Shown here: piece by piece, positions 1 to 7,609 of the stretch
Layout of the letters: each line of letters opens with the position of its first letter
How positions within the stretch are numbered: position 1 is the first letter of the stretch
The notes under the pieces: generated by a model
Databases searched by the model: none
Told to the model about the DNA's origin: nothing
Seen by the model: the letters and a program-made list of their open reading frames with translations, nothing else
Assembly: GCA_036257595.1 (NCBI GenBank)
Contig: DATAFF010000146.1
Location: forward strand, 1-11,564
Source of the DNA: DATAFF01 sp036257595
GTDB taxonomy: Bacteria > Pseudomonadota > Alphaproteobacteria > Rhizobiales > Aestuariivirgaceae
Length of the DNA stretch: 11,564 nt
Direction: 5' to 3'
Translations under genes and position numbers: made by a program

Positions 1-798
1 CGCCTCGTCGCGACACAGAAAGGCGATCAGCGCCGCCACCTCGTCGGGATCGAGGAATCGCTTCTGCGGCAGATCCTCGGCGACGCGCCGGCGATATTCC
101 TCGACCGAGATGTCGAGACCCGCTATGGCGATCTCCTGCTCGCAAGCCGAGTAGTTGCTGTCGGTTGCCACCCATCCCGGATTGACGGCATTGCAGCTGA
201 CATTATGCGCCGCCCCTTCCAGCGCCACGCAGCGGGTGAGCCCCAAAAGCCCGGCCTTCGCGGCGCAATAGGCGCTGTGGCGCACATAGCCGACATTGGC
301 CGCCGTCGAGGCGATGTTGACGATCCGCCCATAACGCCGCTCGACCATGCCCGGGAAGCACCGCTTGATCGTGCGATAGGGACCGTTGAGATTGACATCG
401 ATCATCCTGTGCCACAGCGCATCGGGATGGTCGGCGATCGGCATGCGCACCGATGATCCCGCCGCATTCACCAGGATGTCGACCTTGCCGAACGACGCGA
501 CGACGCTGCGGTAGAAGCTGTCGACCGAGGCATCCGAGCACACATCGAGCGGCAGCGCCAAGGCTCCCACCCCCAGCGCCGCGATCTCGGCCTTGGTCTC
601 GGCCAGCGCCTCGTCCGGCGGGGTATGAACATTCTGGTCCTTGAGCGCCACGGCCCGCTGGCTCTTCACCAGAGAGCCCACCGCCACATTGGCACCGGCA
701 CGCGCCAGCCGCAGCGCTGTCGCCCGGCCCATCCCCGACGCTCCGCCGGTCACCCAGGCCGTGCGGCCTTCGAGATAGCGATCCTGCATGCGCGTCAT
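1..798 (-). CDS. SDR-family oxidoreductase, 3' end cut by window edge
   Basis: An NAD(P)-dependent short-chain dehydrogenase/reductase, probably a soluble enzyme oxidising an alcohol or hydroxy acid; the substrate is unknown. The frame is open from ATG 798 to base 1, giving 266 residues. Visible signatures are the TGGASGMG cofactor loop (residues 17-24), NAAG (111-114), a catalytic Ser near 164, YCAAK giving Tyr177 and Lys181, and NPGWVATD after strand 6. Only about 10-20 C-terminal residues should be missing, judged from the usual SDR length. ATG 789 is an alternative start; neither has a clear ribosome binding site. Residues 41-68 form an unusually long loop after the second strand, and the typical acidic residue at the end of that strand (NAD preference) is not evident. 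It diverges from the regulator at 853 across 54 bases, so the two may share a control region. The family call is secure, the reaction is not. Confidence 0.9.
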   Translation of the reverse strand, partial: MTRMQDRYLEGRTAWVTGGASGMGRATALRLARAGANVAVGSLVKSQRAVALKDQNVHTPPDEALAETKAEIAALGVGALALPLDVCSDASVDSFYRSVVASFGKVDILVNAAGSSVRMPIADHPDALWHRMIDVNLNGPYRTIKRCFPGMVERRYGRIVNIASTAANVGYVRHSAYCAAKAGLLGLTRCVALEGAAHNVSCNAVNPGWVATDSNYSACEQEIAIAGLDISVEEYRRRVAEDLPQKRFLDPDEVAALIAFLCRDEA

Positions 799-828
799 TT
801 CATGCGATGTGGCTTGCCGAGTTGAGCC

Positions 829-840
829 TGCTTGCGCCAA
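829..840 (+). promoter_or_regulatory. Candidate regulator half-site TGCTTGCGCCAA
   Basis: This 12-base string is identical to 8676-8687 in the proX intergenic region. It lies in the 54-base gap between the divergent SDR and regulator genes. A second TGCGCCA begins at 854, 21 bases after the TGCGCCA at 833; this spacing is typical of AraC-type direct half-sites. The second copy overlaps the proposed regulator start, so autoregulation is possible. Confidence 0.35.
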
Positions 841-852
841 GATGCCGTCCAT

Positions 853-1872
853 ATGCGCCAGCACATCCGCCACGACCGGCCGCCGGAAGACGAGCCCGAC
901 CTCATCGCCTTCCTCCTCGTGCCGGACTTTCCGATGTTTGCCTTCTCGGCCGCCATCGAGCCCTTGCGCATTGCCAATTGGATCAGCGGCCGTCCGCTCT
1001 ACGAATGGAAAGTACTCACCAGGGACGGCCAGCCGGTGCCCGCCAGCAATGGCTGCATGGTGACGCCCGGAGCCGCCCTCGAATCGGATCGGAGCTACGC
1101 GCTCGTCCTCGTCTGCTCCGGCGTCGGCGGCTGCCACTATCGCGACCGCCAGGTGTTCGCCTGGCTGCGGCGCCTGGCGCGGGCCGGCACCAGGCTCGGC
1201 GCCATCTGCACCGCCGCCTATATTCTGGCGCGGGCCGGCCTGCTCGCCGGCCACCGCGCGACCATCCATTGGGAGGATCTCGACAGCTTCCGCAGCGAGT
1301 TCCCCGAGCTCGACATCACCGATGCGCTCTATGAGATGGACGAGAGCCGCATGACCTGCAGCGGCGGTGCCGCCGCCATGGACATGATGCTCGAGCTGAT
1401 CGCCGGCCGGCACGGTTCGCTGCTCGCCGGCGAGATCGCCGATCAGTTCATGACCTATCGCCCGCGCAACGGCTCCGATCGTCAGCGCATGTCGCTCGAC
1501 CAGCGCACCGGCATCCGCGATCGGCGCCTGCTCAACGCCATTGCCGCTATGGAGGCGCGGCTCGAGGACCCGCTGGAGCTCAGCGCCATCTGCACTGCCT
1601 CCGACCTGTCGAAACGTCATCTGCAGCGGCTCTGCCACGAGCAGCTGGGCGAAAGCCCGAGCGAGTTCTACCGCGCCCTCAGGCTCAAGCATGCCCGCAA
1701 CCTGCTGCTGCACGGTTCCGAGTCGATCCTCGAGATCGCCACCGCCTGCGGCTTCGTCTCCGCCTCGCATTTCAGCCGCCGCTATCGCCAGCTCTTTGGC
1801 GCCACCCCAAGCGCCGACCGCCGCCGCGAGCGCAACGGCGCGTTCGAACGAGCGACGAGAGGATGGACATGA
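853..1872 (+). CDS. GlxA-family transcriptional regulator (DJ-1/PfpI-like domain plus AraC HTH)
   Basis: A cytoplasmic DNA-binding regulator of 339 residues. Residues 17-195 form a DJ-1/PfpI (class I amidotransferase-like) ligand-sensing domain, with GAICTAAYILA around Cys119 at the nucleophile-elbow position and MTCSGGAAAMDMMLELI near 167-183. Residues 227-325 form an AraC/XylS domain with two helix-turn-helix units, the second at ILEIATACGFVSASHFSRRY. Known members with this architecture include GbdR (glycine betaine) and CdhR (carnitine), which fits the ProXVW transporter nearby, but the ligand is not determined here. ATG 853 was chosen; TTG 832 would add seven residues, and neither has a good ribosome binding site. 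Its stop overlaps the start of the VOC gene (ATGA at 1869-1872), so regulator and enzymes are translated as a unit. A TTGCGCCAA motif just upstream could be an autoregulatory site. Confidence 0.9.
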   Translation: MRQHIRHDRPPEDEPDLIAFLLVPDFPMFAFSAAIEPLRIANWISGRPLYEWKVLTRDGQPVPASNGCMVTPGAALESDRSYALVLVCSGVGGCHYRDRQVFAWLRRLARAGTRLGAICTAAYILARAGLLAGHRATIHWEDLDSFRSEFPELDITDALYEMDESRMTCSGGAAAMDMMLELIAGRHGSLLAGEIADQFMTYRPRNGSDRQRMSLDQRTGIRDRRLLNAIAAMEARLEDPLELSAICTASDLSKRHLQRLCHEQLGESPSEFYRALRLKHARNLLLHGSESILEIATACGFVSASHFSRRYRQLFGATPSADRRRERNGAFERATRGWT

Positions 1873-2516
1873 ACATCGACCACCTTGTTTGGTTCACACC
1901 CGATCTCGCTGCCGGCGAGCGGTACTTCGCTCAAGCCCTGGACGCCGCGCCGGTCTTTGGTGGCGTTCATACCGGTGATGGCACCTGCAACAGCCTGCTG
2001 TCGCTCGGCGATGCCAGCTATCTCGAGATCCTCGCTCGCGATCCCGGCCAGCCCGCCTCCAATCGCAGCGGCGAGCTTCGCGACCTGACGAGCCAGGGCC
2101 TCTATCACTGGGCGGTTTCCGGCGTCGATCTCGACGACATCGTCGCGCGCAGCCGGCATGTCGGAGCGACAGCCGGCGCGATCAGCGAGGGCGGCCGCCG
2201 GCGTCCCGATGGCAGCTGGCTCGGCTGGCGGGTGCTCGGCCTCGCCGGCCATCCCTATGGCGGGCTCGTTCCCTTCTTCATCGATTGGGGCGAGAGCCGC
2301 CATCCCGCGCGCACCGCGCCGCGCGGCGGGACGCTGACAAGTGTCGAGCTTGTTCATCCGCAAGCCGAGGGACTTCAAGGCTTTCTCGATGGTCTCGGCC
2401 TGGCGATTCCGGTGTCCCGCGGCGGTCGCCCGGCTTTGCGTGCCACCATCGATGCCACCGTCGGCCGGCTCATCCTTTCCTCGATCGATCCCATGCCAAG
2501 CGGTTTCGCGATCTGA
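1869..2516 (+). CDS. VOC-fold (glyoxalase-like) domain protein
   Basis: A 215-residue soluble protein of the vicinal-oxygen-chelate fold, resembling the Glyoxalase_3-type families. The opening MNIDHLVWFTPDL places a His at the usual first metal-ligand position, followed by an aromatic helix and then SYLEILARDP in the next strand. A second repeat-like half starts near the TLTSVELVHP segment. Such proteins include metal-dependent lyases, isomerases and dioxygenases, but many are uncharacterised, so no reaction is assigned. ATG 1869 is preferred over ATG 1863 because GAGAGG (1857-1862) is then six bases upstream and the start overlaps the regulator stop. It is followed after 14 bases by an SDR gene. 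The three genes appear to be one transcript, so a role in the same pathway as the two dehydrogenases is a reasonable inference. Confidence 0.82.
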   Translation: MNIDHLVWFTPDLAAGERYFAQALDAAPVFGGVHTGDGTCNSLLSLGDASYLEILARDPGQPASNRSGELRDLTSQGLYHWAVSGVDLDDIVARSRHVGATAGAISEGGRRRPDGSWLGWRVLGLAGHPYGGLVPFFIDWGESRHPARTAPRGGTLTSVELVHPQAEGLQGFLDGLGLAIPVSRGGRPALRATIDATVGRLILSSIDPMPSGFAI

Positions 2517-2530
2517 GACGGAGCGAGAGG

Positions 2531-3298
2531 ATGGGCAAGCTTCAGGGCAAACGCATCATCGTCACTGGCGGATCCACCGGGATCGGTGCCGCCATCGTCA
2601 CCCGCTTTCTCGATGAAGGAGCCTCGGTCGTCGCCTGGTGCCGCGACCGCGGCCGCGGCGATGCGATCAAGGCGGCCCTGCCGAAGCTTGCCGATGTGGT
2701 GCTCGCCGATATCGCCGACAGCGACGCGGTTGCCGCCGCCTTCACCCGGTCGCTGTCGGCGCTCGGCGGCATCGACGTCATGGTCTGCAATGCCGGCATC
2801 TCGACCCGCCACGACTTCATCGCGATCGAGCCGGCAGAGTTCGACCGTGTCATGAAGGTCAATCTCTACGGCTCCTTCCATGCCAGCCAACATGCCGCCA
2901 GGGCGATGCTGAAGGAGAGCGGCGGCACTATCCTGTTCACCGCTTCGACCAGCGGCGTCGCCGGCTACCGCTTCTATGCCGACTACAATGCCAGCAAGGG
3001 CGCGATCATCGCCATGATGCGCACCATGGCGCTCGAGCTCGCCCCCAAGGTTCGGGTCAATGCCGTCAATCCCGGCTATACCCTCACCCCGATGCAGGAG
3101 GCCGAATACAGCCCTGCCATGCTGAAGGCGGTGAACGACGCGATCCCGATGGGCCGCCATGCAAGACCCGAGGAGCTCGCCGGCCTCTTCGCCTATCTCG
3201 CATCCGACGAGGCGGCCTATGCCACCGGCCAGGTCTTCACGCTCGATGGCGGGGAAAGCACCGGCACCTTGGCGGGAAAGCTGTCGATGAGCGAATAG
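2531..3298 (+). CDS. SDR-family oxidoreductase
   Basis: A classical short-chain dehydrogenase/reductase of 255 residues. It shows TGGSTGIG (12-19), CNAG (86-89), Asn111 in VNLYG, the catalytic Ser in TASTSG (about 139-141), Tyr152 and Lys156 in YNASK, and VNAVNPGYTLTPM (176-188). The end has the usual FTLDGGE strand followed by a short tail. All catalytic residues are present, so it should be active with NAD(H) or NADP(H); the substrate is unknown. GGAG at 2520-2523 lies seven bases before ATG 2531. It is the last gene of the regulator-VOC-SDR unit. Its final two residues and TAG stop (Ser-Glu-stop) are encoded by the first bases of the heptamer palindrome at 3291-3358. It is clearly different from the SDR at 1-798, having no long loop after the second strand. 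Confidence 0.93.
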   Translation: MGKLQGKRIIVTGGSTGIGAAIVTRFLDEGASVVAWCRDRGRGDAIKAALPKLADVVLADIADSDAVAAAFTRSLSALGGIDVMVCNAGISTRHDFIAIEPAEFDRVMKVNLYGSFHASQHAARAMLKESGGTILFTASTSGVAGYRFYADYNASKGAIIAMMRTMALELAPKVRVNAVNPGYTLTPMQEAEYSPAMLKAVNDAIPMGRHARPEELAGLFAYLASDEAAYATGQVFTLDGGESTGTLAGKLSMSE

Positions 3299-3358
3299 CG
3301 AATAGTGAGTAGCGAATAGTGAATCGAGGCTATTCGCTATTCGCTATTCGCTATTCGC
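3291..3358. repeat. Palindromic array of 7-base units (GCGAATA) at a convergent junction, copy 1
   Basis: Five units run on the plus strand from 3291 to 3325: GCGAATA, GCGAATA, GTGAGTA, GCGAATA, GTGAATC. A short GAGGC centre follows, then four perfect inverted units (TATTCGC) at 3331-3358. The arms can pair into a long hairpin. It lies between the convergent SDR and enolase-family genes and supplies the stop codon of both. The unit has only three G/C in seven, so it is more AT-rich than its surroundings. A bidirectional terminator or a REP-like dispersed element is possible. No T-tract follows either arm, so intrinsic termination is not assured. Confidence 0.9.
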
Positions 3359-4465
3359 TTTCACGAACGTCCCAAGCACCTCATCATCGATCACCACCCC
3401 GAGCCCAGGTCCCTGCGGCACCGCCACGCAGCCGTCCGCGAGCGGAAGCTGGTCGCGATCGAGCGCGGCGCGGATCTCGTTCTCAGTCACCTGGCATTCG
3501 AATAGCGCCGTGCGGTGCACCACGGCGAGAAAGTGCAGCGAGGCGGCAGCATTCAGAACATAGGAATAGGTGTGGTTGACGCACGGTATGTCGAGCCGCT
3601 CGGCCAGAGCGGCGACGCGCATCGCCTCGGTGAGGCCAACCCGGGAGATGTCGATCTGCAACACATCGATTCCCCTGGTGGACATCAGCAGCGAGAGCTC
3701 CTCATAGGTCGCCGCCATCTCACCGGCGGCGATCGGCACCGCCGCACCCTTCAACTTCTCGTAGCCTGCCAGATCATAGGCAGGCAGCGGCTCCTCCAAC
3801 CAGCCTATATCGAACGGATGGAACAGCCTGGCCCGGGCGATTGCGGTCTCGGCATCCCATGCCATGCCGCCATCGATCATCAGCCCGATTCCCTCGCCGA
3901 TCGCCTCGCGCAGTGTACGGACAATCGCCACATCGCCGGCTTCGTCGGGCCCAAGCGGATGCCAACCGAACTTGACCGCTGGAAATCCGCGCATGACGAG
4001 GTCGGTGGCGAATGCCGCGGTCTCTGCCAGCGTGGCGCCGAGCGGATGGCTGGCATAGGCCTCGACCCGATCGCGTCGCATCTTGCCGAGCAGTGCATGC
4101 ACTGGCGCCCCGGCCCGCTTGCCGGCAATATCCCAGAGCGCGATATCGATCGCCGCCATGGCATGCCGGGTCACCCCGTCGCGGCCCCAATTGCTGGTGG
4201 CCTCCCGCATGATCTGCCATACCGCCCTCGGATCGCTGCTGTCGGTGCCGACCAGCACCGCCCGAAGTCCGCTCATCAACCCGTTGAGATAAGGCGCATC
4301 GACCACCGCTGCCGCCGCTTCCGGCATGGTGTCGCTATCGCCATAGCCGGTGAGCCCATCTTCGCTCGTCACCTTCACCACGAAGCCATAAGGCGCCCCA
4401 TAGGCGCCCTGCGTCCCCTTGCCCGCGAGCACGAAGGTCTCGACGCTGGCGATCCGGTCAGCCAA
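3344..4465 (-). CDS. Enolase-superfamily enzyme, mandelate racemase group
   Basis: A 373-residue cytosolic enzyme with the MR/MLE capping domain (about 1-125) and a (beta/alpha)-barrel. Metal ligands are visible as Asp198 (LMIDGG), Glu224/225 (WLEEP) and Glu249 (AAGEM). Lys165 (AVKFGW) and the Asp272 (QIDISRVG) plus His298 (VNHTYSY) pair mark it as mandelate racemase group. The second Lys of the usual KxK motif is Gly167. The family includes acid-sugar dehydratases, racemases and the hydroxyproline-betaine epimerase HpbD; the substrate here is unknown. The start is TTG 4465, set by AGGAGG nine bases upstream, and it overlaps the proW stop by eight bases. This coupling to a betaine-type transporter suggests it acts on the imported compound or its product. 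Its last residues (Ala-Asn-Ser-Glu) and TAG stop lie in the heptamer repeat. Confidence 0.9.
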   Translation of the reverse strand: MADRIASVETFVLAGKGTQGAYGAPYGFVVKVTSEDGLTGYGDSDTMPEAAAAVVDAPYLNGLMSGLRAVLVGTDSSDPRAVWQIMREATSNWGRDGVTRHAMAAIDIALWDIAGKRAGAPVHALLGKMRRDRVEAYASHPLGATLAETAAFATDLVMRGFPAVKFGWHPLGPDEAGDVAIVRTLREAIGEGIGLMIDGGMAWDAETAIARARLFHPFDIGWLEEPLPAYDLAGYEKLKGAAVPIAAGEMAATYEELSLLMSTRGIDVLQIDISRVGLTEAMRVAALAERLDIPCVNHTYSYVLNAAASLHFLAVVHRTALFECQVTENEIRAALDRDQLPLADGCVAVPQGPGLGVVIDDEVLGTFVKANSE

Positions 4466-6569
4466 GGCCGAGCGCCTCCTTGCGCCGCGCCGCCCACGAC
4501 TGGATGATCCGGTCCGTCGCAATGGCCATGAGCGCGATCGCCAGGCCCGAGACCAGCCCGGTCCCGGTATTGGCCTGGTTGAGCGCGATCATCACCTGCT
4601 CGCCGAGGCCGCGCGCCCCGACCAGCGCTGCCACCACCACCATGGCCAGCGCCATCATGATCGTCTGGTTGAGCCCCAGCATGATCTCGGGCAGCGCCAG
4701 CGGCAGCTCGACCTGGCGCAGGCGCTGCAGCCGGCCGGTTCCCATGGCGCGCGCCGCCTCGACGATCTCCGGCGGCACGCTGCGCAACCCGTGCTCGGTG
4801 TAGCGGATCGACGGCACGATGGCATAGAGGATCGTGGCGATGAGCGCCGTGAACTCGCCGACCAGGAACACCATGATGGCCGGGATCAGGAACACGAAAA
4901 TCGGCATGGTCTGCAGCGTGTCGCAGATCGGCCGCAGCAGCGCCGACACCCGGTCGTCGAGCGCCGCCCAGATGCCGAGCGCCGCGCCGATCAGGAAGGA
5001 GAACAGCACGCCGATCGCCGCGAGCTGCAACGAGACCATGGCTCCCGCCCATAGCCCGTTCACCAGGATGAACAGCAGGCAGAGGAGCGTGAGGACGGCG
5101 ACCCTGGGGCCCCCGGTGCTGAGAGCAAGGGTAGAGGCGACGATGATGACCACCGGCCATGGCATGCCGACCGTCCCGAAATAATAGAAGCCGGCGATCA
5201 CCGCCACCGCGACCGCCGCCCGCCAGCCCTTGAACCACCAGGCGATGCCGGTCAGCGCCATCGCAATTGCCGCGAATACCACGGTGACCGTCGGCGACAT
5301 CGCAAATCCCCAGAAGCTCGGCCTGACACTTGCAGGCAGCCCGATCTTGAACGGCAGCATGAGATAGTAGACCGTCCATGCCTTGAGCGCCGAGGTCACC
5401 GGGAACGCCGTGCGGGTGAACCATTCGAGCGCCGCATTCATCGCCGCCGCCGGATAGAAGCGGGCGCTCTCGGGAAACGTCCAGAGGCTCGGGAAAGCGA
5501 TCGCCAGCGCCATCAGGGCCGCGATGCCGATCGCCACACCGCCAAAGAACAGCCGCGTCTGCGGCCCGCCGCCAAGGTCCATGCCGCCATGCGCGAAGCC
5601 GCGGGTGATCCGGTCGGTCACCATGGCGATGAGCGCGATCACCAGCCCCGACAGCAGGCTCTGGCCGAACTTGGCCTCCCGCATCGTATTGTAGACCTCG
5701 AGCCCGATGTCGTTGACACCGCCGACCATCGCCGCGATCACCACCATGCTGAGCGCCGCCATCACCGTCTGGTTGACCCCGATGAGGATGGTCGGGAGGC
5801 CGGTCGGCAGCTCGACCCACCACAGTAGCTGCCGCGTCGTCGAGCCCGACATCAATCCCGACTCGACCACGTCCTGCGGCACCCGCTCGAGCGCCAGCAT
5901 CACATTGCGCACCATCGGCGGAATGGCATAAATCGCGCTCGCCACCAGCCCGACCACCGGTCCGATGCCGAACAGCACCAGGATCGGAATGATGTAGGAG
6001 AAGAACGGGATGGTCTGCATCAGATCGAGCACCGGCTCGACTGTCCGCCTGACCGCGCGCGACCGGAAGGCAGCAATGCCGACCGCAAGCCCGACTGCCA
6101 CCGACAGCGGCACCGCCACCAGCACCGAGGCGAGCGTCGCTGCCGTCATCGGCCAGTAGCCGGTGACCACGATATAGAGCATGGCGAGCGCGCAGAAGAG
6201 AGCGAGCCTCAAGCCCCCGGCACGATAGCCGAGCGCCGCAGTGATCAGGATGACGATCGGCCAGGGCAGCGCCAGCAGCAGCTGGCGGAACCAGCCGAGC
6301 GGCCATTGGAACAGCCAGGTGATCGCTCGGAACGCGGCGCGGAAATGGCCGGTGAACCACGCCATGGCGGCCGAGATCGCGTCCGCCACCGGAATGAGCG
6401 ATTGCGATGGCGCAGCAAAACTGAAGCCGAGGGCGTAGAGCCCGATGACCAGCACCGCCAGCGCCAATGCCGCCGCCCACAACAATCTCTCCGAGATGAC
6501 GGCGGGCCGAGATGACCGTGCTGCCGCGGCACCGCCGGTGCCGATCCCTGCCATCTCCGCCGCAATCAC
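4458..6569 (-). CDS. ProW-type ABC permease, two permease domains fused
   Basis: An inner-membrane permease of 703 residues with many hydrophobic segments, part of a glycine betaine/proline-type importer with ProX and ProV. Ordinary ProW has one binding-protein-dependent permease domain of roughly 280-350 residues; here two homologous halves are joined. EAA-type coupling loops lie at about 234-267 (with ELPTGLPTILIGVNQT) and 602-636 (with ELPLALPEIMLGLNQT). The segments LMQTIPFF and TLQTMPIF also match between the halves. The fusion would provide both membrane subunits in one chain. The start is GTG 6569, two bases after the proV stop; ATG 6554, five codons in, is an alternative with AAGGG further upstream. 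Its stop overlaps the enolase-family gene. The fused form is found in other alphaproteobacteria, so it is not by itself novel. Confidence 0.92.
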   Translation of the reverse strand: MIAAEMAGIGTGGAAAARSSRPAVISERLLWAAALALAVLVIGLYALGFSFAAPSQSLIPVADAISAAMAWFTGHFRAAFRAITWLFQWPLGWFRQLLLALPWPIVILITAALGYRAGGLRLALFCALAMLYIVVTGYWPMTAATLASVLVAVPLSVAVGLAVGIAAFRSRAVRRTVEPVLDLMQTIPFFSYIIPILVLFGIGPVVGLVASAIYAIPPMVRNVMLALERVPQDVVESGLMSGSTTRQLLWWVELPTGLPTILIGVNQTVMAALSMVVIAAMVGGVNDIGLEVYNTMREAKFGQSLLSGLVIALIAMVTDRITRGFAHGGMDLGGGPQTRLFFGGVAIGIAALMALAIAFPSLWTFPESARFYPAAAMNAALEWFTRTAFPVTSALKAWTVYYLMLPFKIGLPASVRPSFWGFAMSPTVTVVFAAIAMALTGIAWWFKGWRAAVAVAVIAGFYYFGTVGMPWPVVIIVASTLALSTGGPRVAVLTLLCLLFILVNGLWAGAMVSLQLAAIGVLFSFLIGAALGIWAALDDRVSALLRPICDTLQTMPIFVFLIPAIMVFLVGEFTALIATILYAIVPSIRYTEHGLRSVPPEIVEAARAMGTGRLQRLRQVELPLALPEIMLGLNQTIMMALAMVVVAALVGARGLGEQVMIALNQANTGTGLVSGLAIALMAIATDRIIQSWAARRKEALGLG
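4475..4480 (-). promoter_or_regulatory. Ribosome binding site fixing a TTG start
   Basis: The minus strand reads AGGAGG here, inside the end of proW and nine bases before TTG 4465. The enolase-family frame has no ATG near the expected N terminus, and the next upstream candidate (TTG 4522) would overlap proW by about 65 bases. This site therefore decides the start and indicates translational coupling to proW. Confidence 0.75.
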
Positions 6570-6571
6570 CC

Positions 6572-7603
6572 TTACGCCCCGCTTTGCGCCAAGGCGCCAA
6601 CCACCCCTTCGGGCGTGATCCGCCCGATCGGCCTGCCCGCCCCATCGACCACCGCCAGCGCGCGCCGTTCCTTGGCCATCAGCGCGATGACCCGGTCGAG
6701 ACGCATCTCCGCCCTGACTGCCGGCGCGGCAATCTGTTCTCCACCCGGCTCGACGATGTCGGCCGCCGTGAGCACCTTGTCGCGCGGCACATCGCGGGTG
6801 AACTCGGCGACATAGTCGTCCGCCGGATTGAGCACCAGATCGGCAGCGGTGCCGATCTGCACGATCCGTCCCTGCCGCATGATGGCGATGCGGTCGGCGA
6901 GCCGCAACGCCTCCTGAAAGTCATGGGTGATGAACACGATGCTCTTTCTGAGCTTCGATTGCAGCTTCAGGAACTCGTCCTGCATCTGGCGGCGGATCAA
7001 CGGGTCGAGCGCGCTGAACGGCTCGTCGAGAAACCACACATCGGGCTTGACCGCGAGGCTCCTGGCGATGCCGACCCGCTGCTGCATGCCGCCCGACAGC
7101 TCCCGGATCGATGCCCGCTCCCGCCCGGCCAGGCCTACGAGCTCGATCATCTCGCGAGCCCGCGCCTGGCGCTCCTCCAGCCCCATGCCCTGCACCCGGA
7201 GCGGATAGGCGACATTGTCGAGCACATCGAGATGCGGCAGCAGCCCGAAATGCTGGAACACCATGCCGAGCTTGTGCCGCCTGAGCTCGATCAGCTGCCG
7301 TTCCGATAGCTGCCTGAGGTCCCGCCCCTCGATCAGGATCGTCCCCGCCGACGGCTCGATCAGCCGCGACAGGCACCTCACCACCGTCGACTTGCCGGAA
7401 CCAGACAGCCCCATGATGACGAAGATCTCGCCCGCTCCGACATCGAAGCTGACATCGCAGGCCGCCACCACCAGCCGGTGGCGCACCAGCCGATCGGCGA
7501 TCTCGGCCGGCGCCTCGCCCGCGCCGAGCGCCCGATCGAGCGTCACATCGGCCGAGGCGCCGTAGACCTTCCACAGATTGCGGCAGCTGAGGATTGCCGG
7601 CAT
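6572..7603 (-). CDS. ProV-type ABC transporter ATP-binding protein (quaternary amine importer)
   Basis: The 343-residue ATPase of the importer, acting on the cytoplasmic face of the membrane. It has Walker A GLSGSGKST (65-73), a Q-loop at Gln117 (MVFQHFGLLPH), the signature LSGGMQQRVGIARS (169-182), Walker B VWFLDEP (189-195) and the switch His227 (FITHD). After residue 270 a short C-terminal part with VVDGAGRPIGRITPEGVV resembles one CBS-like unit. ProV/OpuAA proteins usually carry a CBS pair used for ionic-strength sensing, so a single reduced unit may mean altered osmotic control. ATG 7603 lies six bases after the proX stop, with GGAG overlapping the junction. Together with proX and proW it forms a complete importer. 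Confidence 0.94.
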   Translation of the reverse strand: MPAILSCRNLWKVYGASADVTLDRALGAGEAPAEIADRLVRHRLVVAACDVSFDVGAGEIFVIMGLSGSGKSTVVRCLSRLIEPSAGTILIEGRDLRQLSERQLIELRRHKLGMVFQHFGLLPHLDVLDNVAYPLRVQGMGLEERQARAREMIELVGLAGRERASIRELSGGMQQRVGIARSLAVKPDVWFLDEPFSALDPLIRRQMQDEFLKLQSKLRKSIVFITHDFQEALRLADRIAIMRQGRIVQIGTAADLVLNPADDYVAEFTRDVPRDKVLTAADIVEPGGEQIAAPAVRAEMRLDRVIALMAKERRALAVVDGAGRPIGRITPEGVVGALAQSGA

Positions 7604-7609
7604 CAGCTC

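Noticed and set aside
3291..3358. CRISPR array
   Set aside because: Units are 7 bases with no spacers and are arranged as an inverted pair, which does not fit any CRISPR layout.
3515..4507. Plus-strand open frame of 330 codons antisense to the enolase-family gene
   Set aside because: It is a shadow of the minus-strand gene in GC-rich DNA: Arg/His/Pro-rich, with no family signature, while the opposite strand shows a full set of catalytic residues.
3344..4522. Start of the enolase-family gene at TTG 4522
   Set aside because: This would overlap proW by about 65 bases and add a Arg/Ser-rich stretch unlike the family; TTG 4465 has AGGAGG at ideal spacing.
6584..6592. TTGCGCCAA inside the end of proV as a regulator site
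   Set aside because: It is coding sequence (Leu-Ala-Gln codons on the minus strand) and no gene start needing separate control lies nearby; kept only as a caution about chance matches.
4375..6645. Minus-strand open frame of 756 codons overlapping proW
   Set aside because: It is out of frame with the clear fused permease, is Gly/Arg/Ala-rich and lacks hydrophobic membrane segments.
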